Shown in pieces: positions 31,071 to 40,919 of a DNA stretch of 64,000 bases; within the stretch, counting starts at the first letter, position 1; each line of letters begins with the position of its first letter. The DNA lies in contig JALMQS010000089.1 in assembly GCA_024734495.1 (NCBI GenBank), positions 5,592,420-5,656,419 on the forward strand, in the 5' to 3' direction. Made by a program: the position numbers and the translations under genes. This stretch comes from Forficula auricularia. Lineage: Eukaryota > Arthropoda > Insecta > Dermaptera > Forficulidae. The notes under the pieces are model-generated. The model made no database searches. It saw nothing but the letters and a program-made list of their open reading frames with translations, and was not told the DNA's origin.

Positions 31071-31354
31071 TTTTTCACTGAAATAAAAAAAAATGTATTA
31101 AAATTTTTATCAAATGATAGGAGGGTTGAATTTTTTGTGGGGCCAGAAATTAAAATATATTTTTATCAAAGGCTGTGAAGTCGTCCTGTTTAAATATCTC
31201 ATTAAGTAGAATTAGGTTAAATTTTTAAATTTAATTCCATTTAAAATTATGGTGTAGACCATCGCAAAAGGGACAATTGTAACGGTCTTAATTAATTTTG
31301 AATTTATTGATATGTTTTATCTCATAGTTACAGCAACATCAGACAATTGAGTTA

Positions 31355-31405
31355 TTTAGTGAGCCACTGAAGAAGGCAAAAAATGATTGGCATATTAAAG
31401 GATAA
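31355..31405 (+). ncRNA. Very degenerate hammerhead-like arm
   Basis: GCCA-CTGAAGA-A-GGC at 31364-31378 and TGGCATATT form the expected stem I and core, but GAAAC is lost. The downstream TAAAACTCTGTTTATAATTT and CCAACTCCCTACGATTTC relate it to the arm at 18770-18925. Confidence 0.25.
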
Positions 31406-31624
31406 AACTCTGTTTATAATTTAAATCTTATCCAACTCCCTACGATTTCAAGTAAAGAATTAAATATAATAATAATATTGAATCACTCGTATCCATATTA
31501 ATATTCATAGAAGGAATCATATAGGGGACTGGATAAAGATTTTAAATTAAAACACAGAGAGCTTATATATTGAAGGAGACAATAAAAGAGTGTGTCTTCT
31601 GCTGGAATTATAAATTTTATTTAT

Positions 31625-31678
31625 TTATAACGAGACTATAGTTTCGAGGGCTTTGCCCTCTTCATCAGTCTATTACAA
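31625..31678 (-). ncRNA. Hammerhead-like motif, left arm
   Basis: On the minus strand: TTGTAATAGA, CTGATGA, extra A, GAGGGC-AAA-GCCCTC, GAAA, ACTATAGT, GTC, TCGTTATAA. Apart from the extra A all core bases are canonical. Predicted cleavage lies between 31634 and 31633. Confidence 0.6.
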
Positions 31679-31750
31679 TAGATTCACAGGAATTAATTTA
31701 TGAATGAAAGGTTAACATCTTTCATTCATAAATTAATTCCTGTGAATACA

Positions 31751-31805
31751 TTGTAATAGACTGATGAAGAGGGCAAAAGCCCCTCGAAACTATAGTCTCG
31801 TTATA
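31751..31805 (+). ncRNA. Hammerhead-like motif, right arm
   Basis: It has the same parts as the left arm: CTGATGA at 31761-31767 and GAAA at 31786-31789. Stem II has one added base on each side of the loop (GGGCAAAAGCCCC), and stem I is intact. Predicted cleavage follows C31797. Confidence 0.6.
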
Positions 31806-32037
31806 AATAAATAAAATTTATAATTCCAGCAGAAGACACACTCTTTATTGTCTCCTTCAATATATAAAAATTCTGCTACTCTCGGCAAAACCTTTCAATT
31901 TAACAGAGAGCTTATATTAAATAAGCAAGACAATCGACGATCAATTTATTTTGGCTTCCTTAGACCGGTTGTATGTCGCAAAGTAAATGCTTTTACCATT
32001 AACCAAAGGTAGATGGTAAATGGAGTAATTGGATAGC

Positions 32038-32077
32038 TAATCAGATGACAGGCACTGAATGTGACTGTCATCTGATT
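32038..32077. repeat. Short inverted repeat
   Basis: AATCAGATGACAG and CTGTCATCTGATT flank a 13-bp loop. Role unknown. Confidence 0.7.
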
Positions 32078-32265
32078 GGCCATTATCAGTCCTTATCAAA
32101 AACAATTTTTACTAAAAGACAAAACATCATTATATTCATTAAAATTTCTTTTCAGCACATTTCAGGATTACATACAATTATCTCAGAAACGACTTTTAAT
32201 TTGAACATCTAAAAATTGTCGTCGTTTTATACAAAAAATAACATGCATTTGACAAGGAGTGATTC

Positions 32266-32320
32266 AATGAGGCAGTGAAGAAGTCAAATAAATTGAAGAA
32301 ACGTCTGGTTTATTTAATAA
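32266..32320 (+). ncRNA. Degenerate hammerhead-like arm
   Basis: GTGAAGA, extra A, a TCAA/TTGA stem with ATAAA loop, then AGAAACGTC and TGGTTTATT. It is the same variant as 18826-18875 with several substitutions. The downstream TTTAATAAAATGTG and CCAGTTCCCTAAGATTTC continue that similarity. Confidence 0.4.
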
Positions 32321-32992
32321 AATGTGTTTTAATTTAAAATCTTTAACCAGTTCCCTAAGATTTCTTCTATAATAATAATATATTTATAACATAAATATAC
32401 CGGGTGAGTTTTTTTATCTTGAGACAGTATTATAACTCAAAAACAGTGCATTATATGAAAAAAGTTTCAAATTAAAGTTTATTTATATGGAGGGGGAAAC
32501 TAAACTACGCTATTGTTTGTTTACCTAGAACAAGCTTTCAAAGGGTATTTCAAGGACAAGTTCTGTTTTTTAAATAGAAACCTATATATTTGTTTACATA
32601 TTCTGAATCTACGAAAAAAACTGAACAACTTTCATAAGAACTATTTTTTTATTCGACATCAAATAAACAAAATATTAAATCAATTATATCTCAGAAAAAA
32701 CCCTAATAATTATTTTTAACAATTATTCAGCTTAATTATCAAATTATAATGATTAAATAATTAATTATTAAATAAATAATTATTAAATCGAAAAGTCAAA
32801 ACAATGAAAATAAGTGTTTATAATGATCTTAAAACTTCATTCTACACATATTTAAGAGATTATTTTCTACTTATTAGATCTATTTAAAAGTCTTGAGTTT
32901 AAAAAAGTTTATTTCTCGTGTCAATCCAGTAGATAGTTATATTGTATTACCATAATAAAAATGGATCATTTTTTGTTGAAGACAGAATTAAA

Positions 32993-33147
32993 ATGGTCAT
33001 AATTTATGATGAATGTGGAAGAAGTGTTATGGGGCTGCCATTGAAATGAATGTCGAGCATTTCCTGATAGGAATACACCCTCGCGAGCTTCATTTTATCG
33101 TGTTGTAAATCTGTTAAAAAAACATAAGGAAATGTAAAGGGTACGAA
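32993..33147 (+). pseudogene. Transposase N-terminal HTH remnant (DUF4817-like)
   Basis: Joining three frames by eye gives MVIIYDECGRSVMG, then AAIEMNVEHF, then ASFYRVVNLLKKHKEM. The pattern (MxxIY...C...A......RFPxR..PS...FxRVxxxL) is that of the helix-turn-helix domain called DUF4817, found at the N-terminus of arthropod mariner-like transposases. At least two frameshifts and a stop break it. It lies between the inverted arms of the element at 32400-35307. No DDE/D catalytic domain is recognisable. Confidence 0.55.
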
Positions 33148-33721
33148 GAAACTGAAACATGCCAAAATAACGAAATTGGAACTCGAATTCATTCAGAAAT
33201 CTTGCGATAACACTATGGAATATCACAGAATAGTGTCGGAAAATGATTAAATTATTGATTATTATTAAATTATTTATTTAATAATTAAATATTTCATCAT
33301 TATTATATGATAATAAGTTGAATAATTGTTAAAAATAATTATTAGGTTTTTTTCTTAGATCTAATTGATTTAATATTTTGTTTATTTGATGTCAAATAAA
33401 AAAATAGTTCTTATGAAAGTTCAGTTTTTTTTCGTAGATTCAGAATATCTAAACAAATATAATATAGGTTTCTATTTAAAAAACAGAACTTGACCTTGAA
33501 ATACCCTTGAAAGCTTGTTCTAGGTAAACAAACAATAGCGTAGTTTAGTTTCCCGCTCCATATAAATAAACTTTTGTTTGAAACTTTTTTCTTATAATAC
33601 ACTTTTTTTTTTTTAATGCAATCGAATGCAAGAAGGTGCACCAGTAAAGATGCAGCCCCTATGGATCTCGAAAGACCCTTGCATTACCGAAGAGAAGAGA
33701 AAGTTGATTAGTTAGAGTTTG

Positions 33722-33880
33722 GGACAAAATAAAAGAAAAATTCAAAAAACCCAAACTTTCTCTATTTCAATCCCTAAAATGAAGAGGTGAAGAAAGTAGG
33801 ATAAAACATCTATTATAATACATATAATAAAAAAATGCAAATCTTTATAAAACAATCTCGGAACGTTTATTTTGAAACTT
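33722..33880 (-). other. 3'-transduced segment between two LINE 3' ends
   Basis: On the minus strand GTTTCAAAATAAACGTTCCG to TTTTGTCCCAAACTCT is nearly identical to 11728-11890. The frame at 33742-33960 is a by-product of the 3' end and this segment. Confidence 0.7.
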
Positions 33881-34136
33881 TTTTTTTTAATGCAATCGAA
33901 TGCAAGAAGGGGTGCACCAGTAAAGATGCAGCTCCTATGGATCTCGAAAGACCCCTGCATTACCGAAGAGAAGGGAAAGTTGATTAAGTGAGAGGGTGTA
34001 GACGTAGGTGTCTATGCACTCCGGTTTTGAAGGTTTGAAGATTATAGGTACTGGGAAAGATGGAGACTGGAAGAGAGTTCCAGTTCCTTGAAGTCATGGG
34101 GATATATGTATTGGCGAATGAAGTGGTCCGGCACTT

Positions 34137-35268
34137 TTATAATTTGACCGCGAAAGAGTGTTGGGAGTCGGAAAAACGCGTGCTACGTGTAAAGCATCCT
34201 TTGGAGGGAATTATTGATTTTATCTCATCAGAGCACCTGCCGTGATAGTATCTATAGAAAAGGGAAAGGGCAGAGACATCTCTTCGATGAGCCAGCGAGT
34301 CGAGGGAGTCGGTGAGGGTAGAATCGTCAATTAGCCTGACGGCTCGTTTCTGAATTGCATGCAGGGTAGTAAGAGAGTATTTTGAGGCTCCTCTCCATAG
34401 ATGAGAGCCGTATTCGAGACAGGGGCGGATTTGGGCCTTGTAGATGGTGAGAAGTTGTGGGGGTTTGTAAAATCGCTTGGACCTGAATAAGAAGCCAATC
34501 TTCCTTGCTGCAGATTTCGCCACAGAGGAGATGTGTTCAATCCAATCCAAGACAGGTCAGATGCGACAGAGACGCCCAACATGGATAGGCTGTCACACAT
34601 TTTTAGGGTATTCGAATCGAAGTGAATATCAGGGAAAACTTTATTTTCGCGCCTAGAAATTGAGACAACATTGAGTCTTGTTTGAATTGAAGTTAACTAA
34701 ATTTTGTTAGCCCCATTTATTCAGTTTGTCTAGGTCGAGAGTAATTGAGGAGGTAACATTGATTCGATTATTCGGGAGTGAGGGTTTGCCGTGTAGAGTG
34801 CTATCGTCGGCGTAACAATGAGTGGGGTTTGCCGTTTGATCGAAAAGGTTGTTTATATAAATTAGGAAGAGTGTGGAGGAGATTACGGAGCCTTGGGGAA
34901 CACTAGAGTTTGTGGAGAACGATTCAGATGATGTTCCATCCACCACAACTTTTATACTTCGGTTTGTCAGAAAGCTTTCTATCCATTTGCGAAGAGTTGG
35001 TGTGAATCCGAAGGCTGGCAGTTTGGCAAGAAGATTTTTGTGCCAAACCTGGTCAAAAGCTTTGGAGATATCAAGGGCTACAGCGAAGGTTTCTTTTCCG
35101 GCCTCTAGAGTATTGTTCCAGGTGTAGGTGACATATGTTAAGATGTCGCCTGTGGAACGATTTTGTCTGAATCCATATTGCCTATCGTGAATTAATTTAT
35201 TGTTTTCTACGTGATGAAGATCGTGTTGGTTTGTGACTAATTCCATTATTTTGGAAAGAACAGAGGTG
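34137..35268 (-). pseudogene. Reverse transcriptase (LINE copy 2), broken
   Basis: It opens at the truncation edge and has YGFRQNRSTGD (RT motif 2a region), the motif A segment ALDISKAFDQVWH with catalytic Asp, VPQGSVISSTLF (motif B) and YADD (motif C). A TAA replaces a serine codon after LNKWG near 34706, and a 5-bp insertion near 34552 shifts the frame before EHISSVAKSAARKIGFLF. It ends at the same stop as copy 1 (34137-34139). The endonuclease domain and part of the fingers are missing. The minus-strand frame is real; plus-strand frames at 34060-34245 and 34873-35127 are its shadows. Confidence 0.85.
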
Positions 35269-35307
35269 ATGAGTTATAAGACTGTCTCAAGATAAAAACT
35301 CACCCGG

Positions 35308-36379
35308 TATATATATATATCTCACATCTCCAAAAAAATAATTAAAAGTCTACATAAAAAAATTAAGCTTAGTAGATTTGTATCTGGAGTGTGATTTTTA
35401 AGGGAGATAAGCTTTTTGGCCCTAGAAGGTGCCCGCCAGGGCCATCACCCCAGAGAGCAGAGCTTCGAGGGCCTACCGTTCAAATATGGTATTTGCCTAT
35501 TCACTCTAATCATTTATTAATCACGAGGTCACAAAGCCCGGATCATTTAACGCGTAACTTCAAAATGACAAAACTAAAATCATAGTAAGAGATTAGCTCG
35601 AATGAAGCAACAAAGATAAGAACAAAAGTGAACAAGTTGCATGACGTAGCTCGACCAATTCCGTTGTGGCTTTACGTTAATTCATTAATTACGAAAATTT
35701 AGAAACCGCAATTAAACTATCTAAATCATAAATACTATAGTATATTGTGAATTAATACAAACGGTGTATTTCTTTGTTTTTCCTTGAGTTTTCATTTTGA
35801 AGATTTTTTCATTAAATAAACAAATCATTGATTGATATATATTTAGAAGCGGTGGTTTTAAATAGGTCAAACAGATAATGGCATTCACTAAATGGATTAA
35901 TGAAGCATTTTCATGAATAAGCTCCAGCTTCCAGCTCACTTGATTTTCTAGTTCCATTAGAGAATTTTCTTCTCTCTTTACCGTTTACAGAAGATACTAT
36001 CAAAGCTTTAGTTCGAACGGAATAAATTCAACAGTAAACTTCCCTTCGAGGTTTAATTAGATACACATCGAAATTCGCCAACTCGTTTAACTCCCTAATA
36101 ACTAGAGACTAGAACTCACTTACCGCCTTTGTCCAGAGCAGTGGTTCCCAAAGTGCCCCACATAAAATTAAATATTATAATCGAACTCTGTATATCCTAT
36201 ACTACTAAAGCGCATTTGTGCCTACCTATGTACCTATGTATATGTGTATCTATGAATCTATGTCCGTCCCCCAACAAAAACAGTCGCATTGGTTACCAAT
36301 TTAAATGAAATTATCTATATATATATATATATATAATTAAGATTTTTGTTTGTACATTGGGATGGGAGTGCTGGGTGGG
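35308..36379. other. No gene; scattered transposon ends
   Basis: Near 36137 CAGTGGTTCCCAAAGTG looks like a hAT left end without partner. Near 36191 CCTATACTACTAAAGCGC could be a Helitron 5' end. The frame at 35391-35585 includes a GGCCCT-rich patch but matches nothing known. Confidence 0.3.
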
Positions 36380-36440
36380 TTTCGGGGGGGGGGTCGAGGG
36401 GGGAGTCAGGGGGGTCGAGGTGGAGTCCAGGGGTCGAGAG
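36380..36440 (+). repeat. G-rich simple sequence (GGGGTCGAG)n
   Basis: Imperfect repeats of GGGGTCGAGG and GGAGTCAGG with G-runs up to nine. It could form G-quadruplexes. Confidence 0.7.
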
Positions 36441-36825
36441 TAAACTTTATTTTCTTAAAAAATCTGAAAATGAAGGTAAGGGAGGGACCCTTTCTAACAC
36501 TTCAGGATTTTTGGAGTGGTTCATAAATTTAATTTTTAGGAGAGATATAAAAATAAATATTATATTCGAGATCTGTATATAAAATAATATCAGAATAAAT
36601 TAAAATTTCCTTAAAATTAAAACTTTATTTTACTTAAAAAAAGCCGAAAATGAGAGGTAAGGGGGAACCCTTTGTATCACTTCACCATTTTTAGAAGGGT
36701 TCATAAATTTAATTTTTAGGAGAGATATAAAAATAAATATTATATTCGAGCTCAGTATATATTTATATTAGAATAAATTAAAATTTCTTGAAAAGTAAAA
36801 CTTTATTTTCTTAAGAAGGGGTCTA
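36440..36825 (+). repeat. Tandem repeat, ~180-bp unit, about 2.1 copies
   Basis: AAACTTTATTTTCTTAAAAA, GAAAATGAAGGTAAGGGAGG and GGAGAGATATAAAAATAAAT recur about 180 bp apart, with AAACTTTATTTTCTTAAGAA starting a third unit. It may be satellite-like. The frame at 36346-36582 lies across it and is not credited. Confidence 0.75.
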
Positions 36826-37720
36826 ACTAAAACAGAAAATCATGTCCCGAGTTCTACGAGACAAGAAAGTTCGGGAAACCCGAGTCCAGAGGAACTTTCG
36901 ATTTCATCCAAACCGTTGAAAATTCTTCCCTTTCTTTTCACAATCCAAAAGTCAATCTTGGACTAAATGTGTTGCAGTTAATAATTGCATCATAAAAAAA
37001 ACTTAAGAGCAACCAAAGAGGCACTGCATTTTTTATTACGATAAAATGAAGCTTGTGAGGGTGTATTCCTACCAGGAAAACGCTCGACATCCATTTCTGT
37101 GACAGCCCTTAACATTTCTTCCAAATTCACCGCATAAATTAAGACCATTTCAATTTTGTCTTCAACAAAAAATGCTCCATTTTTATTATGGTAATATAAC
37201 TATCTACTGGATTGACACGAGAAATAAACTTTTTTAAGCTCAAGAATTTTAACTAGTTCTATTAAGTAGAAAATAATCTCTTAAATCTGTGTATAATGAC
37301 GTTTTAATATCATTATAAACACTTATTTTCAATTTAATAATTATTTATTTAATAATCAATTATTTAATCATTATTATTTGATAATTAATTTAAATAGTTG
37401 TTCAAAATAATTATTAAGATTTTGTTTTTGAGATCTAATTGTTTCATGTATTTTGTTTATTTGATGTCGTATAAAAAATAGTTCTTATGAAAGTTGTTCA
37501 GTTTTTTTTGAAGATTAAGGAGACGTAATGAATAATATAGGGTTCTATTTAAAAAACAGAACTTGACCTAGAAATGACCTTGAAAGCTTGCTGTATGTCG
37601 ACAAACAATAGCCTAGTTTAGTTTCCCCTCGATATAAATAAATTTTTATTTGAAACTTTTTTTCATATAATTCACTGTTTTTGAGTTATAAGACTGTCTC
37701 AAGATAAAAAACTCACCCGG
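36826..37720 (-). mobile_element. Mariner-like element, copy 2 (right end only)
   Basis: The right end GATAAAAAACTCACCCGG stops at 37720 and the right arm matches 33235-33600. The opposite end is missing. It includes a better-kept HTH remnant and extra former coding DNA at 36840-37000 that copy 1 lacks. Confidence 0.7.
37038..37148 (-). pseudogene. Transposase N-terminal HTH fragment (DUF4817-like)
   Basis: Thirty-seven uninterrupted codons from an ATG at 37148 read MVLIYAVNLEEMLRAVTEMD, then VERFPGRNTPSQASFYR. RFPGRNTPS and FYR are hallmarks of the DUF4817 helix-turn-helix domain of arthropod transposases. After FYR the sequence diverges and stops accumulate. It confirms the more damaged reading at 32993-33147. 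Later coding DNA (around GGAACTTTCGATTTCATCC, minus strand) may be more of the same transposase but I cannot align it. Confidence 0.6.
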
Positions 37721-37777
37721 TTTATATATACAATAATAAGATTAATATTACCCAAATGGAATAACTAATATAATTTG

Positions 37778-38208
37778 TTAAATAAATAGTTCATATGTTT
37801 TTCTTATTTTTAGTCGACGAACATTATCATCAACGTTGAGCATTTGTTTCATTTCTTGATTTTCATGATTGTGTTGACGTTAGTAATCTCTAACGGCATA
37901 TTTGTGGATTTCTTCTGTGACTGCATTGAGGTGCAGATCTCGATGCAGGTCACTATTTCTGATGTACCAAGGTTCATTTACAATACTTCTTAGGACTTTA
38001 TTTTGAAATTTTTGTATAATTTCTATATTGGACGTTTTTGTACAGTCCCATAATTGAATCCCGTATGTCCATACGGGTTTCCAAATTTGCCTATAAATTA
38101 AAATTTTATTTCTCACAGACAGCTTTGAATTGCGTCCAAGAAGCCAGTAAATTTTTCGAAATTTTAGAGAAGTGAAAGAGTTGGCATGTATACTGGACAC
38201 ATCAAACC
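37778..38208 (-). pseudogene. Jockey-type LINE reverse transcriptase C-terminus
   Basis: The frame reads LKFRKIYWLLGRNSKLSVRN, IWKPVWTYGIQLWDCTKTSN, and ends NAVTEEIHKYAVRDY at a TAA (37880). This is the segment after the thumb of jockey-group polymerases, where KLYWLxGRxSKLS and KPxWTYGIQLW are highly conserved. The same frame continues after the stop as RQHNHENQE... to a second stop at 37778, which still fits the family (a RRLK motif near the end), so the first stop is a later mutation. It is a different LINE from those at 10.7 and 33.6 kb. Confidence 0.8.
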
Positions 38209-38709
38209 AGCCTTAGGATACCGCCTAGGACTGTATACCAGATAACATCACTAAAAAGAGAAAAATCAAAATAATTTTTATAAAAAATAAAAATAAAACC
38301 GACTTCAAAAAAATTAAATGCAACAAATAAAATAATAAGAACTCAAAAAATCAAAAAAATGCACTAAAAGATATAAAATAATTATCTAATTTATTTACAA
38401 CTAAACGACGAAATATTAACATGAAATTACTTTTTGAAGTCGGTTTCAAACATATACATTTTTTGAATCGAACTCGACTGATCTTACTTTTAATACGTTT
38501 GGCAGGTACGTTCGCTTATTATAGTTTGTTTAGCACCGACTTCAAAAAGTGATTTCATGTTAATATTTCGTTGTTTATTTGTAACTAAATTAGATAATTA
38601 TTTTATACCTTTTAGTGCAATTTTTTATTTATTTTTGAGTTCTTATTATTTTATTTGTTGCATTAAATTTTTTGAAGTTGGTTTTATTTTGTTTTATAAA
38701 AATTATTTT

Positions 38710-39805
38710 GGAACGAAGTTCCTTATGGGACGCCTCGGAGTGGTACCCTAGCCGGTGAAAAACGTCCGTAACGTTAAAAAAAGCGTGCCAATGCTCATGC
38801 GCGCGCATCCACTCAGGTCGTCACTCTGGAGGCGGGGCCTCTGGCTTGTGCTGTGGTCGGGATCGCTTGGATTTAACTGATTCAGTTACTCAAAAAACAA
38901 ACATTTTATTACTATCTGAGACAAATATGGACAATGATCAGCTATATGAAATACCGAATTTTAATTGTATCGTCCATTATAAAAGAGGTAATGTTCGATC
39001 AGGTGGAGTTGCGATTTACCAATCGAATGACGACACTGTTAATATTGTTTCACCAAATATGGACATAATAATGAGAAATGCTAATGACTTTGGTTTTAGA
39101 CATTCACCTGTTGGAGATATTTGTTCTGCTATTTGCAAGATGGAAAACGGCGTTGAAATCGTAATGGTAGTCGTTTACATTGCACAGAAACAGAAGTTAA
39201 TAGACATACAAGGATTCATACATCGATCACTGTTGGAGTATTCTGCAGCATCTACAGCATTACTTGAAGAGTATGGTACCAATTATGACCAACTTCCACT
39301 AATTTTGGCAGGTGACTTCAATATTAACTTCAAAGATAAGCAATCAGAGTCATTTAAAACTTTTCTGAAAAATACATTTGATTTAAATATGAACAATAAT
39401 GAAGATGAATCCACTACGAGAGACAATACTACTATCGATGCTGTTTTCTCGAGATATTTGGCAAAAATCGAATCACAAATATATATATCTTATTTTAGTT
39501 ACCATAAAGCTATAGTTTCTATGATAGAACATAATTAGGCTTAATTATTATTATTCATATAAATACCTGTTTCTTTTTGTATATTATTATTATTATATAT
39601 TATATATTTTTATAAATCATTGTAAATAAAATAAAGGTGTTAAGATAATTTTATAAAGTAGTTTCTTTGCTTTTTATCGATAAAAAAATCATAATAAAAA
39701 ATGTATACCCGAATAATTATTTTTCTTTATACCTAGAATAGAACTTAAAATTAATATTTTTATAATAAGGAACTTCGTTCCTATCCGGTGTCCTACGACA
39801 CAGAT
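38710..39805 (+). mobile_element. Helentron-type element with endonuclease ORF
   Basis: It begins GGAACGAAGTTCCTTATGGG and ends AAGGAACTTCGTTCCTATCC plus GGTGTCCTACG. The subterminal GGAACGAAGTTCC/GGAACTTCGTTCC pair and a GC-rich 3' end are typical of Helentrons. It sits in a GAAGTCGGT element whose other copies read straight through the insertion point. It contains the endonuclease ORF but no Rep or helicase, so it cannot move on its own. Confidence 0.75.
38846..39538 (+). CDS. Endonuclease/exonuclease/phosphatase domain of a Helentron
   Basis: An intact frame of 230 codons encodes a domain of the EEP (AP-endonuclease-like) family. Helentron proteins carry such a domain after Rep and helicase; free EEP proteins use Mg to cut DNA backbones. 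All expected residues are visible: Glu25 in LLLSETNMDN, Tyr111 in VVVYIA, Asp157 and Asn159 in LAGDFNINF, Asp198 in TTIDAVFSR, and His220 in YFSYHKAIVS. The given start is TTG and homology begins near residue 8 (LDLTDSV), so the true N-terminus (helicase) is lost and no natural start is evident. The stop at 39536-39538 agrees with the family end. It is the only long uninterrupted catalytic domain in the window. It could be a recent capture, or a domain under selection. Confidence 0.85.
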   Translation: MCCGRDRLDLTDSVTQKTNILLLSETNMDNDQLYEIPNFNCIVHYKRGNVRSGGVAIYQSNDDTVNIVSPNMDIIMRNANDFGFRHSPVGDICSAICKMENGVEIVMVVVYIAQKQKLIDIQGFIHRSLLEYSAASTALLEEYGTNYDQLPLILAGDFNINFKDKQSESFKTFLKNTFDLNMNNNEDESTTRDNTTIDAVFSRYLAKIESQIYISYFSYHKAIVSMIEHN

Positions 39806-40919
39806 CTATTTTTATTTTTTCTCTTTTTAGTGATGTTATGAATAGCGACTTAAGATAATACCTTGCATGCATTTCGTAAAAGAAAGATTAAGGCGAAGGA
39901 ATCAGAAATGGATATTAAACCAATTATTTTACATGAATTTATGCATACACCATCGACTGTCCTTGATGATCTTTTAGTCCTTGTTTTTAATAAGAGGAAA
40001 AAACTAATTAAAGAAAAAAACCTCTTTTCCGATAATTATTCCAATTCCATATTCTCCAGTATAATCCAGAAATGGATAATAAAATTCAATTAATAAATAT
40101 AGACATTATCTCGAAATGTTTGCGGGTTTTAAATGAATATTTTCAGATTTTTTTTTAATCAAAGATTTTATTTATTATAATTTCGATTATTTGCTCATAA
40201 GAATTGGAGATTTACGTTATTTCGTCATTGATTATATCATCAGAACTTGATCAAATTAATATGGGACCACCCCTAAGGTACCCCATTTCCAATAAAAAAA
40301 GAATCATCGAAATCGGTCCACGTGGCAAAAAGTTCTCGCTGAACATACATAAAATAAAAAAATAAATAAATAGTTAGGTATCTTGACTATCTTGGAGCTA
40401 TTCTGATCCAAACGCAGAAATAATCATTAAAATCGGTTCATAAACAACGAAATTATGCCTGAACAAACATAACAAAAAAGGTCCAATACCAATGAAAAAA
40501 ACGGTACCAATCGGAAACTATACTGAAACCAGTGCAAAAAAAAAAATCATCAAAATCTAAGGCTAAGATATCAGGTAACATAGACACCAAAAAAAATCAG
40601 TCGAATTGAGAACCCTCTCCTTTTTTGAAGTCGGTTAAAAATGAAATCATTTTCTTTTTTATTATTATAATAAATTTTAATATTGATTGAAACATGATAA
40701 GTGAAAATCATATATTCTGCACAATCACACCAGCATAATTTGTTCATCTCTCTATCTGTTTTAAAGGAAATAATAATAATATTTGCGTTTATTGAATGAC
40801 ATATTCATATAGATTACACTACTAAAAACTTTTAACAAAGAAATGAAATAAAAAAATCTTGTGAAATTAAAAAAGATATATAGTAATAAACGCAATCGAT
40901 CTTTTTTCCTAGTTCTTTG

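Larger units (their letters stand above)
31569..31902. mobile_element. Palindromic ribozyme-bearing element with 15-bp TSD (Penelope-like?)
   Basis: Two inverted arms of about 150 bp meet at a short centre near 31715 (GGTTAACATC). Each arm carries a hammerhead-like motif. ACAGAGAGCTTATAT is present directly at both edges (31554-31568 and 31903-31917), which marks a real insertion with a 15-bp target duplication. One end has the extra tail TATATAAAAATTCTGCTACT...CGGCAAAACC. Copies are at 9952, 41390 and 53061. No ORF. Confidence 0.75.
33604..35270 (-). mobile_element. 5'-truncated jockey/CR1-like LINE, copy 2, with double 3' end
   Basis: Read on the minus strand: RT domain from 35268, C-terminal domain, 3' untranslated region and A-run (to about 33885), a 160-bp segment also found after copy 1, then a second LINE 3' end with its own A-run at 33604-33618. 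This is the structure expected of a read-through transcript reinserted elsewhere. Confidence 0.8.
32400..35307. mobile_element. Mariner-like element carrying a LINE insertion
   Basis: CCGGGTGAGTTTTTTTATCT at 32400 and AGATAAAAACTCACCCGG ending at 35307 are inverted ends next to TA. Inside, ~350-bp arms (32464-32800 and 33235-33600) are inverted too. A HTH-domain remnant lies between them. The LINE at 33604-35270 entered near the right end, inside CACTGTTTTTGAGTTATAAG as seen in the related copy at 37675. Without the LINE the element is about 1.24 kb. Confidence 0.75.
38239..40637 (+). mobile_element. GAAGTCGGT-family element, most complete copy
   Basis: It holds the palindrome (38290-38690) with four GAAGTCGGT-type motifs, the CTCTTTTTAGTGATGTTATG block, the body, and the end GAATTGAGAACCCTCTCC with TTTTTTGAAGTCGG. 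A Helentron (38710-39805) interrupts it. The body frame at 39863-40093 (MHAFRKRKIKAKESEMDIKP and onward) has echoes at 5985-6130 and, reversed, 45090-45150, and may be a relic of an element protein. Confidence 0.75.

Noticed and set aside
33411..33960. Minus-strand frames near the LINE tail
   Set aside because: They are formed by the LINE 3' untranslated region, the transduced segment and the mariner-like arm, none of them coding.
36191..36260. Possible Helitron 5' end (CCTATACTACTAAAGCGC)
   Set aside because: No hairpin with CTRR 3' end found downstream, and the similarity is short.
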